NCBI GenBank assembly: GCA_022402565.1
Contig: JAKRSC010000024.1
Coordinates: forward strand, 170,042 to 234,041
Origin: Hydrotalea sp.
GTDB taxonomy: Bacteria; Bacteroidota; Bacteroidia; Chitinophagales; Chitinophagaceae
Length of the DNA: 64,000 nt
Direction of reading: 5' to 3'
Below, piece by piece: positions 45,074 to 53,153 of this stretch. The notes beneath the pieces are model-generated. The model saw nothing but the letters and a program-made list of their open reading frames with translations, was not told the origin of the DNA and ran no database searches. Each line of letters begins with the position of its first letter. Within the stretch, counting starts at the first letter, position 1. The translations under genes and the position numbers were made by a program.

Positions 45074-46087
45074 ATGAAAATATCCAACGAAAGTAAGATT
45101 GGAGCCCTTACAGCCATTGCAATAACATTGTTGATTCTAGGCTTTAATTTTCTTAAGGGACGAAGTGTAGTAAAAACAGGAAACTTTTTATACGCCAAAT
45201 ATCCAGACGCCAAAGGGTTAATGGTTTCTAACCCCGTATATGTTAATGGCTATCAAGTAGGTGCCATTTATGATATCGTGAATGCAGACCCTAACTTAAA
45301 AGAAATTGTCATTACCATAAAGCTCAAAAAGAAATTCAATATACCAGCAAACTCATTTGCAGCTATTGAAACAACACCTTTAAGTCCATCTACCATCAAT
45401 ATTACTTTAGGTAATGCAGAACAAGTGCTTAAATCGGGTGATACAATCAATACTATTCAAAGCAAAGGTCTTTTGGGAGAGCTTTCTGAAAAAATGGGAC
45501 CAATTACAGATGAACTTACAAAAACAATTACCAATTTAAACCTAACACTAGAACAAATTCGTTCTATATTTGATCCACAAGCAAAAAATAATATTCAACA
45601 AATATTATCCAACTTACAAGCTACTACAGCATCTCTTACAAAAAGCTCTGCATCATTACAGAACATGTTGCAAGATCAAACAGGATCCATTGCAATAACA
45701 ATGAATCAGGTTCAGAAATTTTCTGAAAACCTGAATACAAATAACCAGAAAATCAATCAAAGCCTAACAAACCTTGAAAAAACAACTGGTAATTTAGCTC
45801 AAGCAGATATTTCTGGAACAATTAAACAACTCTCTGCAACCACCCAACAACTTCAAACAATATTAGCTGGCTTAGAAAAGGGAGAAGGTTCAATGGGGAA
45901 ACTTATGCAAGATCCAACCTTGTATAATAATCTTTCTCAAACAGTTCGTAGTGCTAATATTTTATTAGACGACTTACGCGTGCATCCAAAAAGGTATGTA
46001 TCTCTCTCTGTCTTTGGGAAGAAAGACAAATCAGGACCTTTATTACAACCTTTATCAGATTCATCCAACCTTGGAGGAAAACAATAA
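45074..46087 (+). CDS. mlaD: MlaD family (MCE) protein
   Basis: The product is 337 residues. An N-terminal membrane anchor (IGALTAIAITLLILGFNFL) is followed by one MCE domain (about residues 35-125, with YPDAKGLMVSNPVYVNGYQVG and TIKLKKKFNIP). The rest is a helical region with repeated LQxxT-type heptads. MCE proteins form ring or tube channels for lipid transport between the membranes. The MlaE permease and MlaF ATPase are not in the window, so only the substrate-binding part is local. The next gene starts directly after the stop codon. Confidence 0.85.
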   Translation: MKISNESKIGALTAIAITLLILGFNFLKGRSVVKTGNFLYAKYPDAKGLMVSNPVYVNGYQVGAIYDIVNADPNLKEIVITIKLKKKFNIPANSFAAIETTPLSPSTINITLGNAEQVLKSGDTINTIQSKGLLGELSEKMGPITDELTKTITNLNLTLEQIRSIFDPQAKNNIQQILSNLQATTASLTKSSASLQNMLQDQTGSIAITMNQVQKFSENLNTNNQKINQSLTNLEKTTGNLAQADISGTIKQLSATTQQLQTILAGLEKGEGSMGKLMQDPTLYNNLSQTVRSANILLDDLRVHPKRYVSLSVFGKKDKSGPLLQPLSDSSNLGGKQ

Positions 46088-47704
46088 ATGAAGTATCTGT
46101 TTGTATGGATATTGTTCATTAGCGGGATTATTGTTCCATCCTGTATTATTGCCCAAAGAAATCCTGATACAACAAGGACTTTCAAAAGGGTTGAAATACT
46201 TTTTGCTGAAAAAGAAACCTATTTAAAAAGCGATAGCAACAAATCATATATCACATATGTGGGCAATGTGCAAATGAAGCAGGATAATACATTGTTCTTT
46301 GCAGATAGCCTTATACTCACACAACAAGAAAACTTAGTTGAAGCTTTTGGAAACGTTAGAATTAACGATGCCGATACTATTCAAGTTTCTGCACAGTATC
46401 TAAAATATTTAGGCAAAGAAAAAAGAGCATTTCTTCAAAAAAAAGTTGTACTCAAAGATGGCAAAGGAATATTAACAACCGATGACTTAGAGTATGATAC
46501 TCAACTAAAAATTGGCATCTACAGAAAAGGAGGAAGAGTTGTAAACAAAAAAACAACTCTTGTTAGTCAAGAAGGATTCTATTACGGTGAAACCAAAGAT
46601 GTGATCTTTAAAAAACAAGTTGTTTTTACAGATCCTGAAAAAACAATTCGTGCAGACACGTTACAGTATAATACTGCCGCTGAAATGGTTACACTACTTT
46701 CACCAACAATTATTAAAGAGGGAAAAAGAACTATTCGCGCTACAGATGGATTATACGATCTAAAGCAAAAAAAAGGCTTCTTCAATAAACGTCCATTTAT
46801 TGATGACTCAACATATACTTTCACGGCTAATGAAATGGCATTTGATGATAGCACAGGTTTGAGCGAATTCAAGGGAAATGCGGTTTACAGAAGTAAAGAC
46901 AGCACCAACGGTGTAGATCTTATTGCCAATCATATCAAAACCAACAATAAAACCAATTCTTTCCTGGCAACTCAAAAGCCCCTGTTATTAATCAAACAAA
47001 AACGAGATTCAGTATTTATTACTGCAGACACATTGTTTTCAACAAGATTAAGTTTGTTTCAAAAAGAAAGAAAAGTTCCTTTTGTAAGAGACAGTTCATT
47101 TTACGGAAAATCTTTGCCAGACAGCACCGATAAGATGTTTGAAGCATTCAGAAATGTTCGAATTTTTACAGACTCTATGCAAGCAGTCGGTGATAGTTTA
47201 TTTTACAGCTTAGAGGATTCAGTTTTCAGGTTATTCAAAGAACCCGTTTTATGGGCTCAACAAAATCAAGTAACCGGCGACACTATTTATTTATTTATGA
47301 AGGATGGCAAGCCTGAACAATTGAGAGTCTTTGAAAATGCAGCCTCAATCCAGTTTGTTGAAAAAGAATATTATAACCAAATTAGTGGCAACAGCATCAA
47401 CGGATATTTCACAAAAGGTAGAATTCAAGTACTAAGAGCTAAGGGAAGTGCCGAAACAATTTATTATGCTGTTGATGAGGAAAAGAAATATGCAGGTGTT
47501 AATCAGGCAACAAGTGATGTAGTTGAAATTTGGTTTGATCCAGAAGCAGATGATAATACTCCTCAAGAAGTAAAACTGCTTTTCGAAGTAAAAGGAAGTT
47601 TACTTCCCATGAACTCCACAGATCATTCTTTATTGCGTATCAGAAAATTTAAATGGCTGGAAGAAAAGCGTCCGAAATCTAAATTTGACATCTTAAGTTT
47701 GTAG
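46088..47704 (+). CDS. OstA-like/LptA-type periplasmic protein
   Basis: The product is 538 residues. A signal peptide (residues 2-22) is followed by several OstA-type beta-jellyroll repeats, seen as DGKGILTTDDLEYDT, DPEKTIRADTLQYNTAAEM and TRLSLFQKERKVPF. In E. coli LptA is about 185 residues; here the longer chain may span further or serve several lipids. Position after mlaD, whose stop codon directly precedes its ATG, suggests that both serve lipid or LPS traffic across the periplasm. No LptA-LptB-LptC genes are next to it. Confidence 0.75.
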   Translation: MKYLFVWILFISGIIVPSCIIAQRNPDTTRTFKRVEILFAEKETYLKSDSNKSYITYVGNVQMKQDNTLFFADSLILTQQENLVEAFGNVRINDADTIQVSAQYLKYLGKEKRAFLQKKVVLKDGKGILTTDDLEYDTQLKIGIYRKGGRVVNKKTTLVSQEGFYYGETKDVIFKKQVVFTDPEKTIRADTLQYNTAAEMVTLLSPTIIKEGKRTIRATDGLYDLKQKKGFFNKRPFIDDSTYTFTANEMAFDDSTGLSEFKGNAVYRSKDSTNGVDLIANHIKTNNKTNSFLATQKPLLLIKQKRDSVFITADTLFSTRLSLFQKERKVPFVRDSSFYGKSLPDSTDKMFEAFRNVRIFTDSMQAVGDSLFYSLEDSVFRLFKEPVLWAQQNQVTGDTIYLFMKDGKPEQLRVFENAASIQFVEKEYYNQISGNSINGYFTKGRIQVLRAKGSAETIYYAVDEEKKYAGVNQATSDVVEIWFDPEADDNTPQEVKLLFEVKGSLLPMNSTDHSLLRIRKFKWLEEKRPKSKFDILSL

Positions 47705-47707
47705 CAT

Positions 47708-48916
47708 ATGATTCTATTTTTGAAAAGACGGTTTTTAAACCCACTCAAGGAATTCATTCATGATAGCCGCGCTATTGGCATCATACTTTTAACTTGTACA
47801 GTTATCTCAATGGTTTTAGCCAATTTGGGACATTTTGGAGAAACGTATATTAACTTCTGGGAAAAACATTTTGATGGTACAAATAGCCATCACTTCCATA
47901 TTGGATTTTTAAGTTTACCGAACTCATTGCTGTTGATTATCAATGATGCATTTATGGCGATTTTCTTTTTTCTAGCTGGACTAGAAATTAAGAGAGAGCT
48001 AAAGATGGGTGAACTCTCCTCAATTAAAAAAGCAGTACTTCCAATTGCAGGTGCATTAGGCGGCATGGTAGTACCCGCTATTATTTATATGCTAATTAAT
48101 AAAGGTACTCCAGAAGCACATGGATGGGGTATTCCAATGGCAACAGATATTGCATTTTCTTTAGGCGTGGCATCACTCTTAGGTAATAGGGTACCATTTG
48201 CATTAAAAGTTTTTTTGACCGCCTTAGCTATTATAGATGATTTGGGAGCTATTGTAGTAATTGCATTGTTTTACGGCGATAGTATACAATGGGGATATTT
48301 TGCTGGAGCTGCTATATCAATAGGATTTTTATATGTCTTGAACAAACGCCAAGTTAGTCTGGGTATATGGCATGCAATATTTGGCGCCATCCTTTGGTAT
48401 TGCACCTTCAATTCAGGTATTCATGCAACAATTGCAGGTGTGATTTTTGCATTTATGATTCCAATTAAGTATATCAAACGCTTAGAGCACGCGCTTCACA
48501 ATTGGGTTTACTTTTTTGTAATGCCCATTTTTGCAATGGCAAATACGGCCATTCCGGTTTCGAGCGAAGCTGCTTCTGGTGTTATGAGCAGCAAAGTTAG
48601 CTGGGGCATAATGCTTGGACTGTTTTTAGGTAAACCCCTTGGCATTTATGCAGCTTGTAAAATTTTGGTACAAGCAAAACTAGCCGACTTACCTAAAAAC
48701 AGCAATTGGTATGGATTAATAGGAGCAGGCATTTTAGCAGGTATTGGATTTACGATGTCTATTTTTATTGCCACGCTAGCATTTAAAGATGTTACCACTC
48801 AGAATATTGCAAAAATGGCAGTCTTATTAGCCTCAATTACAGCCATTGTTGTAGCTATATTATGGCTTAATCGAAATAAACCTACCGAGCCAGAAATAGT
48901 TACAGATGATGAATAA
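47708..48916 (+). CDS. nhaA: Na+/H+ antiporter NhaA
   Basis: The product is 402 residues with about twelve membrane segments. It exports sodium in exchange for protons. The ion-site Asp pair lies in AIIDDLGAIVVIALF near residue 178, and NDAFMAIFFFLAGLEIKREL near residue 79 is the family signature. The gene follows the OstA-like gene by three bases, but envelope lipid transport does not explain it, so the shared operon is probably incidental. A 13-bp hairpin at 48917 ends the transcript and also serves prfB. Confidence 0.94.
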   Translation: MILFLKRRFLNPLKEFIHDSRAIGIILLTCTVISMVLANLGHFGETYINFWEKHFDGTNSHHFHIGFLSLPNSLLLIINDAFMAIFFFLAGLEIKRELKMGELSSIKKAVLPIAGALGGMVVPAIIYMLINKGTPEAHGWGIPMATDIAFSLGVASLLGNRVPFALKVFLTALAIIDDLGAIVVIALFYGDSIQWGYFAGAAISIGFLYVLNKRQVSLGIWHAIFGAILWYCTFNSGIHATIAGVIFAFMIPIKYIKRLEHALHNWVYFFVMPIFAMANTAIPVSSEAASGVMSSKVSWGIMLGLFLGKPLGIYAACKILVQAKLADLPKNSNWYGLIGAGILAGIGFTMSIFIATLAFKDVTTQNIAKMAVLLASITAIVVAILWLNRNKPTEPEIVTDDE

Positions 48917-48949
48917 TTTAAAAGGGTGCATTTATAGCACCCTTTTAAA
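48917..48949. terminator. Bidirectional terminator between nhaA and prfB
   Basis: A perfect 13-bp stem (TTTAAAAGGGTGC with GCACCCTTTTAAA) around a 7-base loop lies between the two convergent stop codons. Each strand has a T-rich tail. Confidence 0.88.
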
Positions 48950-48969
48950 ATTGGATTATTAATAAAAGA

Positions 48970-50068
48970 TTAGTTTTCTGATGCATCTTCTTTTGCAGTC
49001 ATAAGATACGCCTTAATAAAACCATCTAATTCACCATCCATCACAGGCTGTATGTTACCCACTTCAAAATCGGTTCTGTGGTCTTTAATCATTTTATAGG
49101 GATGGAACACATAGCTTCTAATTTGACTACCCCATTCAATTTTTTTCTTTTTGGCATTGGTAGCATTTTTGGCTTCTTCTCTTTTCCTGAGTTCCTCTTC
49201 GTACAAACGGCTCTTCAACATTTGCATGGCTTTCTCACGGTTTCCTAATTGCGTTCTTTCAGTTTGACAAATAACAACAATTCCCGTTGGTAAGTGAGTC
49301 AACATTACTTTTGTTTCAACCTTGTTTACGTTTTGTCCACCCGCTCCTCCACTTCGTGCAGTTTCCATTTTTACCTCTGCATCTTTAATTTCAATCTCAA
49401 TGGTATCATCTATTAATGGGTAAACAAATACTGAAGCAAAAGAAGTATGTCGTCTTGCATTACTATCAAATGGTGAAATACGCACTAAGCGATGCACGCC
49501 ACTTTCTGCTTTAAGAAATCCATAAGCAAAAGCTCCGTCGAATTGTAACGTAGCAGTCTTAATTCCAGCGCCATCTCCTTCTTGAAAGTCGAGTTCAGTT
49601 ACTTTCCAGCCTTGCTTTTCACCATACATTCTATACATCCGAAGCAGCATCTCCGCCCAATCCTGGCTCTCGGTACCACCAGCTCCGGAGTTAATCTGCA
49701 ACACAGCACTTAGTTCATCTTCTGGCTCATTTAAAGTACTCTTGAATTCTGCATCATCAATTTTATTAAGTGCACTGTCATAAGCCTCTTTAGTTTCTTC
49801 CTCAGTTGCATCGCCCGATTTAAAAAAATCAAGTAATACCGCAAAATCTTCGACAGCTGTATATACGTCATCGTACATACGCATCCAGTACTCATTAACC
49901 TTAATTTCTTTGAGAATGGCTGTGGCTCTTTTATTGTCGTCCCAAAATCCTGGTGAAAGCGATAGCTGCTTGTCTTGCTCGTTTTTTATTTGACGGTTTT
50001 CGTAGTCAAAGAAACCTCCTCAGGACCTGCACACGGTCCCTCATATCTTTCAAATGCTCTTGTGTCAT
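48970..50068 (-). CDS. prfB: Peptide chain release factor 2 with programmed +1 frameshift
   Basis: RF2 ends translation at UAA and UGA. The coding sequence has two parts. The first (ATG at 50068) runs 20 codons to an in-frame TGA at 50008-50006. The context CTT TGA C, preceded by AGGAGG three bases upstream of CTT, is the classic RF2 frameshift site, and a +1 shift continues for 345 residues to give 365 in total, the same as in E. coli. The peptide-release motif GGQ appears in [11 protein letters not shown]. Without the shift the protein would be 20 residues. UGA read-through sensing makes RF2 self-limiting (known for this family). Confidence 0.96.
50006..50020 (-). promoter_or_regulatory. 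RF2 frameshift signal: internal Shine-Dalgarno, slippery codon and TGA
   Basis: On the minus strand AGGAGG lies three bases before CTT, followed by TGA and C. The spacing equals that of the E. coli site. The internal Shine-Dalgarno needs pairing with the 16S 3' end, which is unusual for this lineage. Confidence 0.93.
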
Positions 50069-50167
50069 GCGGCAAATGTAAGACTTATACCATGGACAAA
50101 TAAAACTGCAAACTGATTTTTTATGAAAGCATGAAAAGCAGTAACTTTCGCCTAATGTAATCCCTGT

Positions 50168-50662
50168 ATGAAAAACTTATTTGCCTTACTGTTTTGTTTT
50201 ACTGTATCATATTTTGTTGATGCACAGCAACTGATAGTTAAAAAAGACCAGCATGTTTATACATTTTCAAATGGACAAAATGTTCGGTTATACTTTGAAG
50301 TAGATGAGAAAGAAAAGCGAATCAGCGGAAAAATTGCTGAAGTGAATTTGAAATACAACTCTTTAATTATTCGAGGATATAACAGAAATAGCAATTTTAG
50401 AGATACTGTCTCAGTTAAAGAAATAATTGGAATTCGCTCATTTAACAGAACTGGAAGATCATTAGGTGCTGCATTTGGAACAATATTGGCAGTTACAGGA
50501 TCATTAATAGCTTTAGACATTTCTAGTAATGAAAGTACCATGAATTATAGCCCTGCACTTGCAGGTGGACTTATAGCTGCAGGTGCAACTGCCTTTTTCG
50601 CCCCTCAACTACATGGTAAAAAACTTACTCGTGAAAAAGGATTTGAGTTTAAGATTGAATAG
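50168..50662 (+). CDS. Secreted hypothetical protein with glycine-rich C-terminal helices
   Basis: The product is 164 residues with a signal peptide (residues 2-18, ending DAQQ). The middle is beta-rich. From about residue 98 two Gly/Ala-rich hydrophobic segments follow (SLGAAFGTILAVTG and LAGGLIAAGATAFF), a layout like a glycine-zipper hairpin. I do not recognise a family. Its 3' end overlaps the convergent menI-like gene by 14 bases. It is divergent from prfB. Confidence 0.55.
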   Translation: MKNLFALLFCFTVSYFVDAQQLIVKKDQHVYTFSNGQNVRLYFEVDEKEKRISGKIAEVNLKYNSLIIRGYNRNSNFRDTVSVKEIIGIRSFNRTGRSLGAAFGTILAVTGSLIALDISSNESTMNYSPALAGGLIAAGATAFFAPQLHGKKLTREKGFEFKIE

Positions 50663-51098
50663 CATTTGGATTCTTTAGAACGGCCACAGTAAGTCGACTT
50701 ATACAAACCAATTTCCCTCTTTCATCGAAAATTTCAATTTCCCAAACTTGGGTAGTTGCACCTCTGTGCTTGGGCTTTGCTACGCCAGTTACAAAACCAT
50801 TTCTTACAGACCGGACATGATTTGCATTAATTTCTAGTCCAACACATATCCATTTTTCGGGATTAACAGTTAATGCTGCTCCAACGCTTCCCATGGTTTC
50901 AGCCAAAGCAACAGAAGCACCTCCATGTAAAAGTCCATAAGGTTGCTTGGTCCTATGATCTACTGGCATTGTTGCCTTTAAATAATTGGGCCCAATTTCA
51001 CAGAACTCCATACCCAAATGTTCTCCTAAAGTACCCTTCCCTAAAAAGCTTAGATCATCCAACCTCAAGTCGGATTTAAACCAAATTGCTTCAGCCAT
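50649..51098 (-). CDS. menI: Hotdog thioesterase, MenI/YdiI type
   Basis: The product is 149 residues. It resembles E. coli MenI (YdiI), which hydrolyses 1,4-dihydroxy-2-naphthoyl-CoA in menaquinone synthesis. Shared motifs are TMPVDHRTKQPYGLLHGGAS near residue 40 with the catalytic Glu in VALAETMGSV, GLEINANHVRSVRNG and QVWEIEIFDERG. A PaaI-type thioesterase is the alternative, but the match over the whole length favours MenI. The gene is the last of a pyrR-pyrB-coaD-menI array, 2 bases after coaD. Confidence 0.8.
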   Translation of the reverse strand: MAEAIWFKSDLRLDDLSFLGKGTLGEHLGMEFCEIGPNYLKATMPVDHRTKQPYGLLHGGASVALAETMGSVGAALTVNPEKWICVGLEINANHVRSVRNGFVTGVAKPKHRGATTQVWEIEIFDERGKLVCISRLTVAVLKNPNAIQS

Positions 51099-51100
51099 AA

Positions 51101-51574
51101 TTATTTCTTATATAAGTATTGTGCAACTAGATCAGGTAAAAACGGACTAGCATCTCCCCCATTTGCAATGATGTCTCTAACAATGGTAGATGCTACTGAT
51201 GTGTATTTAGGTTCTCCTGTCAAGAAAACTGTTTCAATAGTTCTATCTAAAGTTCTATTTGCATCAGCAATTGTTTTCTCATATTCAAAATCGCTTACAT
51301 AACGAATACCCCTAAGAATAAATGAAGCATCTATTTGCTTGCAGTATTCAATCGTTAATCCCTCATAGATAATAGCTTCTACCTTAGGTTCATCTATAAA
51401 AATTTCTTTCACCCATTTAGCACGCTGTTCTGCACTAAACATTGGCTTTTTTGCAGAATTAGTTCCAATGCCAACATAGATTTTATCAAATAATGGAAGG
51501 GCTCTTTGAATAATATCTACATGTCCTAGTGTTACTGGATCAAAAGTTCCGGGGAAAAGACAAATTCTACTCAT
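51101..51574 (-). CDS. coaD: Phosphopantetheine adenylyltransferase
   Basis: The product is 157 residues. It joins 4'-phosphopantetheine and ATP to dephospho-CoA. The nucleotidyltransferase motif FPGTFDPVTLGHVDII near residue 7 holds the TxGH signature, and RGIRYVSDFEYE near residue 88 and the terminal TSVASTIVRDI fit the family. It lies between pyrB and the menI-like gene with gaps of 17 and 2 bases, so a common transcript is likely. Confidence 0.96.
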   Translation of the reverse strand: MSRICLFPGTFDPVTLGHVDIIQRALPLFDKIYVGIGTNSAKKPMFSAEQRAKWVKEIFIDEPKVEAIIYEGLTIEYCKQIDASFILRGIRYVSDFEYEKTIADANRTLDRTIETVFLTGEPKYTSVASTIVRDIIANGGDASPFLPDLVAQYLYKK

Positions 51575-51591
51575 TTGGCAAGTGTATGTGA

Positions 51592-52521
51592 TTAAGAACG
51601 ATTAGGATTAGACAGTAAAAACATAACTGCCATTCTTACTGCTACGCCATTCTCAACCTGATCTAAAATTATGGAATGTGGTCCGTCGGCAACATCACTA
51701 TCTAATTCTACACCACGATTTATTGGTCCTGGGTGCATGATTGTAATAGACTGTTGAAGCTTTTCAAGCCTAGCTCTGGTAATACCGTAGGCTAAATTAT
51801 ATTCACGTAAAGAAGAAAACAAAGGCTGGTTTTGTCGCTCTAATTGAATTCTTAAAACATTGGCTACATCGCACCATTGCAAAGCCTCTTCTACATTATA
51901 GGTCACTTCAACTTGCAAGGCTTCTACCAAATGTTTGGGAATTAATGTAGGCGGACCGCAAACTTTGACTTTAGCTCCCATTTTCTTAAGCAAATACATA
52001 TTGCTCAGAGCAACTCGACTATGCATGATATCTCCTATAATAGCAACTTTGAGCCCTTTTAAATCCCCAAACTTTTCTATCATAGAAAAAGCATCTAATA
52101 ATGCTTGCGTAGGATGTTCATTGATACCATCACCTGCATTTACTATGGCTGCAGGTATATGTTGAGCTAAGAAATGTGGAGCACCGCTAGCACTATGACG
52201 CATAACAACCATATCTACTTTCATGCTCAGGATATTCCTGACTGTATCTAAAAGTGTTTCTCCTTTTTTAGCAGAACTCGTTGAAGCGGAAAAATTGATT
52301 ACATCAGCTGATAATCGTTTTTGAGCCAACTCAAAACTCATTCGTGTTCGAGTTGAGTTTTCATAAAAAAGATTTACAATAGTAACATCTCTTAAAGATG
52401 GAACTTTTTTAACCGGTCTCTGTAAAACTTCTTTGAATTGCTTTGCGGTCGACAAAATCAATGAAATGTCTTCTTGGTGCAAGTCCTTAATTCCCAGCAG
52501 GTGTTGAACAGCGCTTTTCAT
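51592..52521 (-). CDS. pyrB: Aspartate carbamoyltransferase catalytic subunit
   Basis: The product is 309 residues. It makes carbamoyl-aspartate in pyrimidine synthesis. The carbamoyl-phosphate motif NSTRTRMSFELA near residue 54 is the family signature, and SSAKKGETLLDT, HPTQALLDAF and MHPGPINRGVE are present. No regulatory subunit gene (pyrI) is near. It is 35 bases downstream of pyrR. Confidence 0.97.
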   Translation of the reverse strand: MKSAVQHLLGIKDLHQEDISLILSTAKQFKEVLQRPVKKVPSLRDVTIVNLFYENSTRTRMSFELAQKRLSADVINFSASTSSAKKGETLLDTVRNILSMKVDMVVMRHSASGAPHFLAQHIPAAIVNAGDGINEHPTQALLDAFSMIEKFGDLKGLKVAIIGDIMHSRVALSNMYLLKKMGAKVKVCGPPTLIPKHLVEALQVEVTYNVEEALQWCDVANVLRIQLERQNQPLFSSLREYNLAYGITRARLEKLQQSITIMHPGPINRGVELDSDVADGPHSIILDQVENGVAVRMAVMFLLSNPNRS

Positions 52522-52556
52522 TGAGGAACAAAGTTAATAGAATAAATTAGCTTGAT

Positions 52557-53078
52557 TCATAGAAATTCTACCCGCCCCTCCAAGCTATTTTCTTCCCAAA
52601 ACACTTTCACTTTTTGAGAGAACAGTGAATCAATCGACTTCCCTACATAATCGGGTTGAATCGGAAACTCTCGGCTAAATCTTCTATCGATAAGAACACA
52701 AAGCTTAACACCTGCGGGCCTTCCGAAAGCCAATAGTGCATCAAAAGCTGATCGAATGGTTCTTCCCGTGTACAAAACATCGTCTACCAAAACAACTTGT
52801 TTATTTTCAATAGAAAAGTTCACATCAGTAGCATTAGCAACATGCAATTCTTTTCTAATATCATCACGATAGAAAGTTATATCTAGCTTCCCATAATTGA
52901 CTTGCTTTGAAGGCTCAATTGCTTGAATTGCCTGATATAGCCTATCGCTAAAAAGCACTCCCCTTGGTTGAATGCCTATTAGTACAATTTCGGAAGATGT
53001 TAGTTGATCTTCCAAAATATGCTGTGCCAGACGTTGGACTGTGAGTGCCAATTGTTTACCCGACAATATATTTCTCAC
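52557..53078 (-). CDS. pyrR: Bifunctional pyrimidine regulator and uracil phosphoribosyltransferase
   Basis: The product is 173 residues from the GTG at 53078. PyrR binds pyr mRNA in Bacillus and also makes UMP from uracil and PRPP; in Bacteroidota the mRNA role is not established. IGIQPRGVLFSDR near residue 43 and the PRPP-binding loop VVLVDDVLYTGRTIRSA near residue 95 are present. The longer frame extends into recF, so GTG or the TTG at 53066 is the start. It precedes pyrB. Confidence 0.85.
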   Translation of the reverse strand: MRNILSGKQLALTVQRLAQHILEDQLTSSEIVLIGIQPRGVLFSDRLYQAIQAIEPSKQVNYGKLDITFYRDDIRKELHVANATDVNFSIENKQVVLVDDVLYTGRTIRSAFDALLAFGRPAGVKLCVLIDRRFSREFPIQPDYVGKSIDSLFSQKVKVFWEENSLEGRVEFL

Positions 53079-53153
53079 CTTTTTTTGGATAAAAATAACC
53101 GTTTTCGAGCAACCTAAGTGATAATTAATGCATAATCTGCACCTTTGTGTTCT

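Noticed and set aside
48970-50068. prfB as a pseudogene with a frameshift
   Set aside because: The break has the exact RF2 frameshift signal and restores a normal-length protein.
53079-53153. PyrR-binding attenuator before pyrR or pyrB
   Set aside because: The leader regions are short and show no terminator-antiterminator hairpins.
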